53,169 nucleotides of DNA. It comes from JANMZR01 sp031383555 (GTDB taxonomy: Bacteria > Bacteroidota > Bacteroidia > Cytophagales > Spirosomataceae). Below, piece by piece: positions 27,067-37,039 of the stretch. Every line of letters starts with the position of its first letter. The first letter of the stretch is position 1. The DNA lies in NCBI GenBank assembly GCA_031383555.1, contig JANMZR010000116.1, forward strand, positions 1 to 53,169, given 5' to 3'. The notes under the pieces were generated by a model, which had not been told where the DNA came from, did no database searches, and worked only from the letters and a program-made list of their open reading frames with translations. The translations under genes and the position numbers were made by a program.

Positions 27067-27951
27067 TCATGTATATAGCTCATCTAAAGTTAAACCTAAA
27101 TATTTGTGAATTGACGAATAAGTACAAGTAACACCTGTAGCCACACCAAGAATAATTAAAAATATGGCTAAACTTCCAAACTCCATCCAACTAGAAAGTT
27201 TTAAAAGTTCGGGTATTTTACTAATAGCACCCTGTTGTACCAAAAGTAATAATACAATAGAAATACTAGCTGAAATAAGACCCTGCAAAGCACCTCGAAT
27301 TACAAATGGTTTTTGAATAAAAAAATTGGTGGCACCTACTAACTGCATACTTCTAATAAGGAAGCGCTGTGAAAAAACTGCCAATTTTATAGTATTATTT
27401 ATGAGTACAATTATAGTCATTAATAACAAAATCACAAAACCTGATAGTATAAGGTATATTTTCCTTATATTTTTATTTATATCATCAACCATATTTTCCA
27501 CATAAGTTACTTCATAAACACCTCTCACTTTTTCAATTTCGTTTTTAAAAGAGGCCAATGATTTTTCATTGAAATATTCATCCTTTATTTTCAATAAATA
27601 GGCATCTCTTAAAGGATTGTCAATTAACAAAGTTTTGAAGTTTTCTTTGGTTTCACTAATAAATTCCTTGGCCGCTGAATCTTTTGAGATATATGAAATA
27701 TTAGTTTTTCCTGCCTCATTTAAGGAAACGTAGTTCTTTTTTGATAGAATTTTCTTAACGGAATCCTTTTGTATTTTTGAAAGATCATTGTCAAGATATA
27801 CCTGAAGTTGAATATTTTGTTTTACTAAAGTGGCTAATTTTTTTGCCTGAAAAGATATTAAGCCACATAGTCCTATTAAAAACAAGGCTATTGTTAAGCT
27901 TATTACAACCATAAAATTAGGATATTGGCCTATTTTTTTTGAGGAACTCAC
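27067..27951 (-). CDS. ftsX: Cell division protein FtsX
   Basis: A 294-residue membrane protein of the FtsX/ABC-3 permease type. FtsEX links ATP hydrolysis in the cytoplasm to activation of cell-wall hydrolases at the septum. One transmembrane helix lies near residues 15-33. An extracellular domain of about 130 residues and three C-terminal helices with the conserved QLVGATNFFIQKPFVIRGALQG stretch follow. The start is read as GTG at 27951, consistent with the promoter element at 27975-27982. ftsE is not adjacent. Confidence 0.93.
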   Translation of the reverse strand: MSSSKKIGQYPNFMVVISLTIALFLIGLCGLISFQAKKLATLVKQNIQLQVYLDNDLSKIQKDSVKKILSKKNYVSLNEAGKTNISYISKDSAAKEFISETKENFKTLLIDNPLRDAYLLKIKDEYFNEKSLASFKNEIEKVRGVYEVTYVENMVDDINKNIRKIYLILSGFVILLLMTIIVLINNTIKLAVFSQRFLIRSMQLVGATNFFIQKPFVIRGALQGLISASISIVLLLLVQQGAISKIPELLKLSSWMEFGSLAIFLIILGVATGVTCTYSSIHKYLGLTLDELYT

Positions 27952-27974
27952 TAATTATTGTCAGTTTTTTTTAA

Positions 27975-27982
27975 CAAAGTTA
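27975..27982 (-). promoter_or_regulatory. -7 promoter element for the ftsX cluster
   Basis: TAACTTTG on the minus strand matches TAnnTTTG and stands 23 bases before the GTG of ftsX. The nearest upstream TTG is 25 bases away, longer than the usual 19-21. It probably serves ftsX, the DUF3098 gene and uppP. Confidence 0.4.
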
Positions 27983-28111
27983 ATAATTTCAGTTTACTAA
28001 ATATCGTCAAATTTTGAAATTAACTTTAATTAAGTATTCAAAAGCTGTTACCCAAAACCTAAACAGAATAACATTTAAAAGATTTTATATTCAAAAATAT
28101 TTACATTTTTG

Positions 28112-28119
28112 TACCTTTG
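28112..28119 (+). promoter_or_regulatory. -7 promoter element for the FAD-dependent dehydrogenase gene
   Basis: TACCTTTG matches the Bacteroidota -7 consensus. It lies 29 bases before the ATG at 28149 and only two bases before the in-frame ATG at 28122. A transcript starting from it would lack the upstream ATG codons, which decides for 28149 as the start. Confidence 0.5.
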
Positions 28120-28148
28120 TAATGATTTTAAGGATAAAAACCTTACCC

Positions 28149-29717
28149 ATGTACACTGAATTAAATTTATCAATTCCTCCGAACATCGCTCTGGATCCAA
28201 CCCAATTGGAGGTTGCATTACAGGAGCAAATGAGTGTTCCAATAGGCCAATTCACCTATCGAAAATTAAAGCAATCAATTGATGCCCGAAGTAAAAATAT
28301 ATTAATCCACTTACAAGTAGGAGTTTACTGTAATGAAGCTCCTACACCAATTATTTCCTATTCTATTGAAGCCTTACAAAATGTAACAGGCTGTAAATCA
28401 GGGATAATAGTTGGTGCAGGACCAGCTGGACTGTTTGCGGCTTTGCGCTTAATTGAATTGGGCATAAAACCAATTGTAATAGAAAGAGGAAAAGATGTTC
28501 GTGCCCGAAGGAGAGATTTGGCCGCTATTAATAAAGAACATATTGTTAATCCAGAATCAAATTATTGCTTTGGCGAAGGCGGAGCAGGCACTTATTCTGA
28601 TGGCAAACTATACACCCGTTCTAAAAAACGAGGTGATTTATTAAGAATTCTGGAAATATTGGTTGCTCATGGTGCTCCTGAAGATATTTTATTTGAGGCT
28701 CACCCTCATATTGGCACCAATAAATTACCCAATATTGTAGCTAATATGAGAAATACAATATTGGAAAAAGGTGGTGAAGTGCATTTTGAAACTAAGTTCA
28801 CCGAATTTATTTTGAACAAAGCAAATGTGGCAGGAGTTGTTTTAAATAATGAAAAAGAGTTAATTGGTGAAGCCGTAATATTGGCCACAGGACACTCAGC
28901 ACGTGATATTTTTGAAATTTGCAAAAAACAAAATATCACAATCGAGGCAAAACCTTTTGCAATAGGAGTCAGAGTAGAGCACCCTCAAATTATGATTGAC
29001 TCAGCTCAATATGGATTAGAAAATAGAGGCGATTATTTGCCAGCAGCTTCCTATAGCCTAGTTTCTCAGGTGAAATTAGATAAAATTCAAAAAGGAGTTT
29101 TTTCATTTTGCATGTGTCCTGGTGGTTTTATTGTACCATCAGCAACTGCTCCAGGCGAATTGGTAGTAAATGGAATGTCACCTTCTCGGAGAGACTCAAA
29201 ATATGCTAATTCGGGCATAGTAGTAGCTGTTGATGAAAATGATTGGAAAGATTATAATGAATTTGAGGAGCTTGCAGCTATGCATTACCAGCAAGCTATC
29301 GAGCAGAAAACTTGTGATTATTTAGGTGGAAAACAATATGCCCCAGGCCAATTGGTGGATGATTTTATTAAGAATAAAGAGTCGAAATATTTGAACGAAA
29401 CCTCCTATCAACCTGGCTTAAAGCCTATTATTTTTGATGAAATTTTACCTAGTAATATTTCAAAGTCATTAAAACAAGGTTTAGCTGATTTCGGTAAAAA
29501 AATTAAGGGATTTGCTTCAAATACAGGGCAAATAATTGGAATAGAAAGTAGAACTTCATCGCCAGTGAGAATACCACGAAATAAAGAAACATTAGAACAT
29601 ATCCATATTAAGCGCTTATTCCCGTGTGGAGAAGGGGCTGGTTATGCAGGCGGAATTGTATCAGCAGCTATGGATGGCGAGCGTTGCGCCGAAAAATTAT
29701 TTGAACTTTATGGATAA
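28149..29717 (+). CDS. FAD-dependent dehydrogenase (COG2509-like NAD(P)/FAD oxidoreductase)
   Basis: A 522-residue flavoprotein from the ATG at 28149; the frame is open further upstream, but the promoter element at 28112 argues against longer forms. The dinucleotide-binding GAGPAGLFAALRL motif starts near residue 90, after an N-terminal domain of about 85 residues that is characteristic of this uncharacterised family. Further signatures are GEGGAGTYSDGKL, LATGHSARDIF and the C-terminal GEGAGYAGGIVSAAMDG. The substrate is unknown. It overlaps the Nudix gene by eight bases. Confidence 0.88.
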   Translation: MYTELNLSIPPNIALDPTQLEVALQEQMSVPIGQFTYRKLKQSIDARSKNILIHLQVGVYCNEAPTPIISYSIEALQNVTGCKSGIIVGAGPAGLFAALRLIELGIKPIVIERGKDVRARRRDLAAINKEHIVNPESNYCFGEGGAGTYSDGKLYTRSKKRGDLLRILEILVAHGAPEDILFEAHPHIGTNKLPNIVANMRNTILEKGGEVHFETKFTEFILNKANVAGVVLNNEKELIGEAVILATGHSARDIFEICKKQNITIEAKPFAIGVRVEHPQIMIDSAQYGLENRGDYLPAASYSLVSQVKLDKIQKGVFSFCMCPGGFIVPSATAPGELVVNGMSPSRRDSKYANSGIVVAVDENDWKDYNEFEELAAMHYQQAIEQKTCDYLGGKQYAPGQLVDDFIKNKESKYLNETSYQPGLKPIIFDEILPSNISKSLKQGLADFGKKIKGFASNTGQIIGIESRTSSPVRIPRNKETLEHIHIKRLFPCGEGAGYAGGIVSAAMDGERCAEKLFELYG

Positions 29718-30357
29718 TATACTACAAAATTTGAGCTTTCAAGAATTGAAAGAAAGGTTATCAATAAACCTCAATTTGCCACTTCCAGGAATGATGGCAC
29801 ACCAAACAATGGCGGCATCTACACGATTTGCATTGCCTATGGAGCCAAATATCAAAACAAAAAAAAGTGCCGTTTTAATTCTTTTTTATCCTGATGCTCA
29901 CCAGATTAAAATTCCTTTTATATTGCGACCACCCTATGATGGAACGCATGGTGGCCAGGTAGCTTTTCCAGGTGGACGGATTGAAAAAAACGATGAAAAC
30001 CTAACCAGAACTGCGCTTCGAGAGGCACAAGAAGAAATAGGAATTCGTATTGCCGACGTGCAAATTATTGGCCAGCTTACCGAACTTTTTATACCTCCAT
30101 CCAACTATTTGGTGCAACCTATTATTGGTTATATGCATTCAAAACCAGTCTTTTACCCAGACCCACGTGAAGTTGAAACAGTTTTTGAAGTAAGCTTTGA
30201 TGAACTAGTTAACCCTTTGAGTATAACTGATGAATTATTAGATATAAAAGGAATAAAAATAAATGCACCCACTTATACTTTTCAAAACCAAAAGATATGG
30301 GGTGCCACTGCCATGATGATAGCAGAATTGTTGATGGTTATTAAAAATTCCAAATAA
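29710..30357 (+). CDS. Nudix hydrolase, CoA pyrophosphatase-like
   Basis: A 215-residue protein from the ATG at 29710, which overlaps the end of the upstream gene. The NudL/PCD1-type signature reads RPPYDGTHGGQVAFPGG just before the Nudix helix, whose metal-binding part is REAQEEIG (residues 104-111). The family cleaves CoA and its derivatives to phosphopantetheine and 3',5'-ADP. Translational coupling to the flavoprotein suggests joint expression, though no functional link is known to me. Confidence 0.88.
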   Translation: MDNILQNLSFQELKERLSINLNLPLPGMMAHQTMAASTRFALPMEPNIKTKKSAVLILFYPDAHQIKIPFILRPPYDGTHGGQVAFPGGRIEKNDENLTRTALREAQEEIGIRIADVQIIGQLTELFIPPSNYLVQPIIGYMHSKPVFYPDPREVETVFEVSFDELVNPLSITDELLDIKGIKINAPTYTFQNQKIWGATAMMIAELLMVIKNSK

Positions 30358-30800
30358 TAGTAGTAGTAGTCTCCATATTGATCAAGAGGCCTTTTGACGA
30401 ACCATTATTTAGTGCTGTGTCCATGAAGTTCGAATGACGGATCTTTTGAGTAAGATAAAATGAAACTAATAAATAGATTTAGTTTACCTCTTAATTTCAA
30501 CTAATTGTATCAAACCAAGAGAATTTATTAAAAATCTGATAAAATTAAAAAGACCACATAAAATTTTGCCTAAATACGTTTTCGCCAAATTGTTTATTGT
30601 GTATATTTACAATACAAAATATTATACACATTAATCAATAAATTTATTGTCTTTTTGTTGGATTATTTAATGAATAATATTTACAAAATAATTTAGAGTA
30701 ATAATAAATTTAAATTATTGCGAACCAATTTTCAGAGCAAATTGCATCATTAATATTTGATTAAGTCATCTCGTTTTAAAGAATTATTAGAGAAAAAGCC
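30358..30800. other. 443-base non-coding region upstream of gltB
   Basis: No convincing gene is found here. It begins with a short TAG repeat and a slightly less A+T-rich stretch (30361-30450), then becomes very A+T-rich. TATATTTA at 30602-30609 is a degenerate -7 box, and short inverted repeats such as ATTATT-N5-AATAAT (30663-30679) and AATAATTT-N17-AAATTATT occur near the gltB start. In such A+T-rich sequence these can arise by chance. The length suggests a regulated leader for glutamate synthase. Confidence 0.5.
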
Positions 30801-33800
30801 ATGGAAAATCAACAAGGTTTATACCGCCCCGAATTTGAAAAAGATGCATGTGGAATTGGCTTCATTGCTAATATGAAAGGTCGTAAATCGCATGATGTAG
30901 TATCCAATGCTATTCAGATGCTGATTCGAATGGACCATCGTGGAGCATGTGGCTGTGACCCAAATACAGGTGATGGCGCAGGAATTTTACTACAAATACC
31001 TCATGAATTTTTAGTAGGTGAATCTTTAAAACTTAATTTTAAATTACCTGCAGCTGGTCATTATGGTGTTGGAATGGCTTTTTTTCCGAAAGAAGAAAAA
31101 TTAAGAAATGAATGTAAAGAAATATTAGAACGACAGATAAAAACACAAGGTTTTGAACTTATTAGTTATCGAGTTGTGCCAGTTCAAAATGACGATTTAG
31201 GCACAGATTCAGGTAAAAATGAACCTCAAATGGAACAGGTTTTCGTAAAAAGGCCTGTTTCCGTTACTGATGAGGACGATTTCGAAAGAAAATTATTTAT
31301 TCTCAGAAAATATACTTCTCGTTTGATTAATGAATCGGTTAAAGGCCTTAAAGATAAATTCTATTTCTATTTTACCTCCTTTTCGTGCCGTACAATTGGG
31401 TATAAAGGGATGCTCACTACATTGCAAGTGCCCCATTATTTTCCTGATTTGGAAAATGAAACAGTAACCTCCGCAATGGCAATTGTACATTCAAGGTTTT
31501 CAACAAACACATTTCCTGAATGGAAGTTGGCTCAACCCTTTCGTTTTATTGGTCATAATGGTGAAATAAATACCGTCAAAGGTAATGTGAGCTGGATGAC
31601 GGCCCAATCGGCTCTATTTGAGTCCAGCAATTTCACAAAAGATGAAATGAACATGATTTTACCCGTTTGTGCTGGTAGTCAATCAGATTCTGCCCATTTG
31701 GACAATGCGATTGAAATGCTATACCATTCTGGTCGCTCACTCCCTCATGTAATGATGATGCTCATACCAGAGGCTTGGGACGGAAACGACGGTATGCCAC
31801 AATACAAAAAGGATTTTTATGAATTCCATTCATCAATGATGGAGCCTTGGGACGGTCCTGCGTCAATATCATTTACCGACGGAAAAATAATTGGCGCCAC
31901 TTTGGATAGAAATGGCCTACGACCAAGTCGCTATTGGGTTACTGATGACGATTTTGTAATAATGGCATCTGAGGCAGGAGTGCTTGATTTAGATCAATCA
32001 AAAATTATATCAAAGGGTCGCTTACAACCTGGCAAAATGTTTGTGGTAGATATGGAGCAAGGTCGTATTATCCCTGATGAGGAACTAAAAGCTGATATTT
32101 GCCAACGCCAACCCTATGGCCAGTGGCTTAAAGACTATAAAATTAGAATTGAGGAGCTTCCTGAACCGGGTTATACATTTAGACATCCTTATGAAAGAGA
32201 ACTTTTGGCACGTCAAATGGCCTTTGGTTTCACTACTGAGGATTTAAGAATTATTTTAGCTCAAATGGTAGAAACAGGAAAAGAGGCCCTTGGTTCAATG
32301 GGAGTGGATACTCCTTTGGCGATACTTTCTGACCAAGCCCAACACCTTTCCTATTATTTCAAACAACTTTTTGCACAAGTTACTAACCCTCCGATTGATC
32401 CTATTCGTGAGCGCACCGTAATGTCATTAATTTCCGATGTGGGTGGCTTAACTAATTTATTGTCGGAATCACCAGAACATTGCCGTACCGTAGAGTTACA
32501 GCAACCTGTACTTACAAATACAGAATTGGAAAAAATTCGTTTTGTAGATCATTTTCATTTTCAAACAAAGTCAATTCACACTATTTTCAAGGCAGATGGA
32601 ACAACCGATTCTTTGAAAAGAGCATTGACCCGTATTTGCCAGTATTCTGAAGATGCCGTAATCGATGGCTATTCCATAATACTTTTAACTGATAGAGGAA
32701 TTGACAGCTCCCATGCGCCAATACCTTCATTATTAGCCTGTTCGGCGGTACATCACCATTTAGCAGCCAAAGGATTACGAGCAAAAGTTGGCATGATTGT
32801 AGAAGCTGGAGATGTTTGGGAATCGCATCATTTTGCAACCTTAATTGGTTATGGGGCATCAGGTGTAAACCCTTATATGGCTTTTGAAACTATAAAAGGC
32901 ATGAAAGATAAAAACATGCTGAACGTTGATTATTCATATGAAAAATTAGAAAAAAATTATATAAAAGCTGTTAATGGTGAGTTACTGAAAATATTCTCTA
33001 AAATGGGAATATCTACTTTACAATCATACCAAGGAGCACAAATATTTGAAGCGTTGGGTATTTCTGATGAAGTTGTGAATGCTTATTTTAGAGGAACCGT
33101 TTCAAGAATTGGAGGCCTAACATTAGAAGCAATTGCAAAAGAGGCCTTAATTAAGCACAATAATGCTTTCCCAGTTCGACCAATTCCAAATCAAAAATTA
33201 GAAGTGGGTGGCATTTATCAATGGAAGCAACGTGGTGAGGCTCATTTATTTAGCCCAGAAACTATACACTTATTGCAGGCATCAACAAGAAATGGTGATT
33301 ACCAACAATTTAAAAAATATACCAAACTAATTGATGATCAGGCTAAAGAAGCAATTACTTTACGAAGTTTATTGAAATTCAAGAAGGCTGAATCCATTTC
33401 AATTGATGAGGTAGAGCCTATCGAATCGATTATGAAACGATTTGCCACAGGTGCAATGAGTTTTGGTTCAATTAGTTATGAGGCTCATACTACCTTAGCC
33501 ATTGCTATGAATCGTATCGGTGGCAAATCCAACACAGGTGAAGGCGGCGAAGATCCAATCAGATTTGTACCCAACAAAAATGGTGATTCATTAAACTCTG
33601 CTATAAAACAAGTGGCCTCAGGTCGATTTGGGGTTACGGCTGAATATTTGACGAATGCCAATGAATTGCAAATAAAAATGGCGCAAGGTGCAAAGCCTGG
33701 TGAAGGTGGACAATTGCCTGGTTATAAAGTAGATGATTGGATTGGAAGAACTCGCCATTCAACCCCGGGAGTCGGATTAATTTCACCACCTCCACATCAT

Positions 33801-35372
33801 GATATATATTCAATTGAAGATTTAGCCCAATTGATATTTGACTTAAAAAATGCCAACCGTGCTGCGAGAATATCTGTAAAATTAGTTTCTGAAGCAGGTG
33901 TTGGGACAGTCGCTGCGGGAGTAGCAAAAGCCCATGCCGATCATATTTTAATTGCTGGGCATGATGGTGGCACTGGAGCTTCTCCCTTATCATCTATACG
34001 TCATGCTGGCTTGCCTTGGGAGCTTGGCTTGGCTGAAACACACCAAACTTTGGTCAGAAATAAGCTTCGTGGTCGTGTGACTGTGCAAACTGATGGCCAA
34101 ATGCGCACAGGAAAAGACCTTGCAGTGGCAGCCCTTTTAGGTGCTGAAGAATGGGGTGTAGCCACAGCAGCTTTGGTTACAGCTGGCTGTATTATGATGC
34201 GAAAATGCCATTTAAACACCTGCCCTGTGGGTGTTGCAACACAAAATCCGGAATTAAGGGCTTTGTTTTCAGGCAAACCTGAGCATGTTGTAAATATGTT
34301 TAAGTTTTTGGCCATGGAATTGAGAGAAATAATGGCTGAACTAGGTTTTAGAACTGTAAATGAGATGGTTGGACAATCAGATAGACTTCAAATGAGAGAA
34401 AATATCAACCATTGGAAATACAAAAATCTTGATTTGTCTGCAATTTTACATAAAGAAGCAATTTCTTTGGATGTTGCCTTATACAAACAGGAAGAGCAAG
34501 ACCATGGGTTGGATGTTCAATTGGATTGGAATTTGATGAAATTAGCCGAAAATGCAATCCATAACTTAGAAAAAGTATATGCTGAAATGCCGATAATAAA
34601 TGTTAATCGCACAATTGGCACGATGCTTTCTAATGAAATAACCAAGAAATATGGTGCAAAAGGGCTTCCAAGCAGCACTATTCATTTTAAGTTTACGGGC
34701 ACAGCTGGTCAGTCATTTGGCGCTTTTTCAACCAATGGAATAAAATTAGAATTGGAAGGTGATGCCAATGATTATGTTGGAAAAGGACTATGTGGGACAG
34801 AAATCATAATTTATCCAAATAAAATTGCCAAGTTTAAGGCCAACGAAAACTCTATTGTTGGCAATGTATCTTTTTATGGAGCCACTTCGGGTGAAGCTTA
34901 TTTGCGAGGAATGGCTGGTGAACGATTCTGTGTGCGTAATTCTGGTGTTAAAGTAGTAGTGGAAGGCATTGGTGACCACGGTTGCGAATATATGACAGGC
35001 GGAATGGTATTGATAATAGGTGAAACAGGGAGAAACTTTGCTGCTGGAATGAGTGGTGGTGTGGCTTATGTTTTGGATGAAAAAAATGATTTTGCCTCTA
35101 AAGTAAATATGGAAATGGTGGCACTTGAAAAATTAGAGATAGAAGATGAGAATATTGTTTTAATGTATGCTAAAGCACATTTTGAAAAAACGGGTTCAGA
35201 TGTTGCTGAAAATATTTTAAACAATTGGAAACAATTTTTACCGAAATTTGTAAAAGTAATGCCGCAAGATTTCAAAAAAGCATTAGCCTCAAGAAATATC
35301 AATTTCAGCGATGTTTTGGCTGATAAAACGGTAGTTTACAAGGACATACAAGTAGAGTTGTCACATAATTAG
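30801..35372 (+). CDS. gltB: Glutamate synthase large subunit
   Basis: A 1523-residue enzyme that makes two glutamates from glutamine and 2-oxoglutarate. The N-terminal glutaminase has its catalytic Cys17 after a short propeptide (FEKDACGIGF), so residues 1-16 should be removed. The central domain, the FMN-binding synthase domain (GEGGEDPIRF, GAKPGEGGQLPG, GHDGGTGASPLSS) and the iron-sulfur cysteines (KCHLNTCPVGVATQ, about residue 1137) follow. The C-terminal glycine-rich beta-helix ends the protein. Length is normal for the bacterial large subunit. gltD follows after 100 bases. Confidence 0.97.
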   Translation: MENQQGLYRPEFEKDACGIGFIANMKGRKSHDVVSNAIQMLIRMDHRGACGCDPNTGDGAGILLQIPHEFLVGESLKLNFKLPAAGHYGVGMAFFPKEEKLRNECKEILERQIKTQGFELISYRVVPVQNDDLGTDSGKNEPQMEQVFVKRPVSVTDEDDFERKLFILRKYTSRLINESVKGLKDKFYFYFTSFSCRTIGYKGMLTTLQVPHYFPDLENETVTSAMAIVHSRFSTNTFPEWKLAQPFRFIGHNGEINTVKGNVSWMTAQSALFESSNFTKDEMNMILPVCAGSQSDSAHLDNAIEMLYHSGRSLPHVMMMLIPEAWDGNDGMPQYKKDFYEFHSSMMEPWDGPASISFTDGKIIGATLDRNGLRPSRYWVTDDDFVIMASEAGVLDLDQSKIISKGRLQPGKMFVVDMEQGRIIPDEELKADICQRQPYGQWLKDYKIRIEELPEPGYTFRHPYERELLARQMAFGFTTEDLRIILAQMVETGKEALGSMGVDTPLAILSDQAQHLSYYFKQLFAQVTNPPIDPIRERTVMSLISDVGGLTNLLSESPEHCRTVELQQPVLTNTELEKIRFVDHFHFQTKSIHTIFKADGTTDSLKRALTRICQYSEDAVIDGYSIILLTDRGIDSSHAPIPSLLACSAVHHHLAAKGLRAKVGMIVEAGDVWESHHFATLIGYGASGVNPYMAFETIKGMKDKNMLNVDYSYEKLEKNYIKAVNGELLKIFSKMGISTLQSYQGAQIFEALGISDEVVNAYFRGTVSRIGGLTLEAIAKEALIKHNNAFPVRPIPNQKLEVGGIYQWKQRGEAHLFSPETIHLLQASTRNGDYQQFKKYTKLIDDQAKEAITLRSLLKFKKAESISIDEVEPIESIMKRFATGAMSFGSISYEAHTTLAIAMNRIGGKSNTGEGGEDPIRFVPNKNGDSLNSAIKQVASGRFGVTAEYLTNANELQIKMAQGAKPGEGGQLPGYKVDDWIGRTRHSTPGVGLISPPPHHDIYSIEDLAQLIFDLKNANRAARISVKLVSEAGVGTVAAGVAKAHADHILIAGHDGGTGASPLSSIRHAGLPWELGLAETHQTLVRNKLRGRVTVQTDGQMRTGKDLAVAALLGAEEWGVATAALVTAGCIMMRKCHLNTCPVGVATQNPELRALFSGKPEHVVNMFKFLAMELREIMAELGFRTVNEMVGQSDRLQMRENINHWKYKNLDLSAILHKEAISLDVALYKQEEQDHGLDVQLDWNLMKLAENAIHNLEKVYAEMPIINVNRTIGTMLSNEITKKYGAKGLPSSTIHFKFTGTAGQSFGAFSTNGIKLELEGDANDYVGKGLCGTEIIIYPNKIAKFKANENSIVGNVSFYGATSGEAYLRGMAGERFCVRNSGVKVVVEGIGDHGCEYMTGGMVLIIGETGRNFAAGMSGGVAYVLDEKNDFASKVNMEMVALEKLEIEDENIVLMYAKAHFEKTGSDVAENILNNWKQFLPKFVKVMPQDFKKALASRNINFSDVLADKTVVYKDIQVELSHN

Positions 35373-35472
35373 TTTGTGGTTTGTAGTTATTAGTGAAAAA
35401 TAAAAATGTATTTAAAATAATATCGCTTTACGGTTTAGAACGTGATAGTAAATCAAAAATCAAGAATCAAAA

Positions 35473-36954
35473 ATGGGTAAGCCTTCAGGTTTTTTAGAAG
35501 TACAAAGAGATTCACCAAAGAAAAGGCCAGTTTCTGAACGAATAAATGATTATAAGGAAATTGATATTGATTTCCCAATTGAAAAAGTAGAGAAACAAGC
35601 TGCTAGATGTATGGACTGTGGCACACCTTTTTGTCATAACGGCTGCCCGTTAGGAAATATTATTCCTGAGTTTAACGATGCTGTGTATGAGCAAAATTGG
35701 GGCTATGCTTATGATATTTTGGCCTCTACAAACAATTTTCCAGAGTTTACAGGTCGTATTTGCCCAGCCCCATGTGAGGCTTCTTGTGTTTTGGGAATTA
35801 ATAAACCACCCGTTACAATAGAATATATTGAGAAATCGATCATTGAACATGCATTTGCTAATGGTTTAGTAAAAGCAAAAATCCCTCAAAAGAGAACTGG
35901 GAAAAAAGTTGCTGTAATTGGCTCAGGACCAGCTGGTATGGCAGCCGCAGCTCAAATGAATCAGGCGGGGCATTTGGTAACAGTTTTTGAAAGAGCTGAT
36001 CAAATAGGAGGACTCGTGAGGTATGGTATTCCAGATTTCAAATTAGAAAAATGGATTATCGACCGCCGCTTAAAACTTATGGAAGAAGAGGGTATCGAAT
36101 TTAAAACCAATGCCAACATTGGCGAAAACATTAAAACAAACAGCCTTTTAGAAGATTTTAACTTGATTATTTTGGCTGGAGGATCAAGTATTCCTAGAAT
36201 TATCGAAATTCCTGGAAACGACTTAAAAGGGGTTTTCCCAGCAATGGAATTTCTATCACAACAAAATAAAAGAGTAGCAAATATTGACATAAAAAATGAC
36301 CATAAAGGTGCCCCATACCAAAATGGTGAAATATTCGCCACTGACAAACATGTGGTGGTAATAGGTGGTGGCGATACTGGTTCCGATTGTGTAGGCACTT
36401 CAAATAGACATAAAGCAAAGTCAGTTACACAAGTGGAAGTGATGCCAATGCCGCCAAAAGACCGTGCTGCACAAACTCCATGGCCAAATTGGCCTATGAT
36501 GTTGCGTACGTCAACTTCACATGAGGAAGGAGCAGATAGACATTGGTCAGTGGCAGTACAAAAATTTATTGGCGATGAAAAAGGAAATGTAAAAGGACTT
36601 TTAATTGGCGATATTGTGCTCGAATTGGTAGATGGAAAAATGAAACAGCTTATTAAAAATGAAAGAGAAATCCCTTGCGATTTGGCTTTAATTGCGGCAG
36701 GTTTTTTACACCCCCAACATACAGGAATGTTGGCTGACTTAGGCTTGGAGTTGGACGAAAGAGGGAATGTACGAACCGAAAATTATCAAACATCCAACGA
36801 AAAAGTATTTGCTGCTGGAGATATGCGTCGAGGACAGTCATTAGTAGTTTGGGCAATCTCAGAAGGCCGTGAAGCCGCACGTGCTGCTGACATTTATTTA
36901 GAAGGAAGTTCATTGTTAGAGGCAAAAGCTGTTTCCGTTTTTTCAATGGTTTAA
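35473..36954 (+). CDS. gltD: Glutamate synthase small subunit
   Basis: A 493-residue FAD and iron-sulfur protein that passes electrons from NAD(P)H to the large subunit. The N-terminal cysteines for two 4Fe-4S clusters are in CMDCGTPFCHNGCPLGN and CPAPCEASCVLG. The FAD motif GSGPAGMAAAAQM follows (near residue 157), then the NAD(P)H motif VIGGGDTGSDCVGTS. The 100-base gap to gltB contains short A-rich repeats (ATCAAAAATCAAGAATCAAA just before the ATG) but no gene. Confidence 0.96.
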   Translation: MGKPSGFLEVQRDSPKKRPVSERINDYKEIDIDFPIEKVEKQAARCMDCGTPFCHNGCPLGNIIPEFNDAVYEQNWGYAYDILASTNNFPEFTGRICPAPCEASCVLGINKPPVTIEYIEKSIIEHAFANGLVKAKIPQKRTGKKVAVIGSGPAGMAAAAQMNQAGHLVTVFERADQIGGLVRYGIPDFKLEKWIIDRRLKLMEEEGIEFKTNANIGENIKTNSLLEDFNLIILAGGSSIPRIIEIPGNDLKGVFPAMEFLSQQNKRVANIDIKNDHKGAPYQNGEIFATDKHVVVIGGGDTGSDCVGTSNRHKAKSVTQVEVMPMPPKDRAAQTPWPNWPMMLRTSTSHEEGADRHWSVAVQKFIGDEKGNVKGLLIGDIVLELVDGKMKQLIKNEREIPCDLALIAAGFLHPQHTGMLADLGLELDERGNVRTENYQTSNEKVFAAGDMRRGQSLVVWAISEGREAARAADIYLEGSSLLEAKAVSVFSMV

Positions 36955-36980
36955 GAAAAAATCAGAATTACAATATATTT

Positions 36981-36993
36981 TCGCAGTTTGCGA
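36981..36993. terminator. Possible weak bidirectional hairpin between gltD and the glycine-rich gene
   Basis: TCGCA, three bases and TGCGA form a short perfect stem in the 85-base convergent gap, with T-rich sequence on the left and no strong U-tract on either side. It is a weak terminator candidate, named only because both flanking genes end here. Confidence 0.2.
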
Positions 36994-37039
36994 TTCTATT
37001 AATAATGTATATTGAGCCAACTTATACCTAAAAATCAGC

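Noticed and set aside
28014..28148. Upstream extension of the FAD-dependent dehydrogenase to 28014 or 28122
   Set aside because: The -7 promoter element at 28112-28119 would place the transcript start after these codons, and the extension does not look like the family N-terminus.
30358..30475. Short minus-strand open stretch (FMDTALNNGSSKGLL and on) in the gltB leader
   Set aside because: It gives at most 27 residues from an ATG, has no homologue I recognise, and its upstream part is closed by a stop near 30480.
33634..33993. 119-codon minus-strand open frame inside gltB
   Set aside because: It is fully antisense to the FMN-binding domain of gltB, has a His/Leu/Gln-rich composition typical of antisense translation and no recognisable motif.
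36000..36398. 132-codon minus-strand open frame inside gltD
   Set aside because: It lies antisense to well-conserved gltD motifs, with Ser/Pro-rich shadow composition; no start signal or homology.
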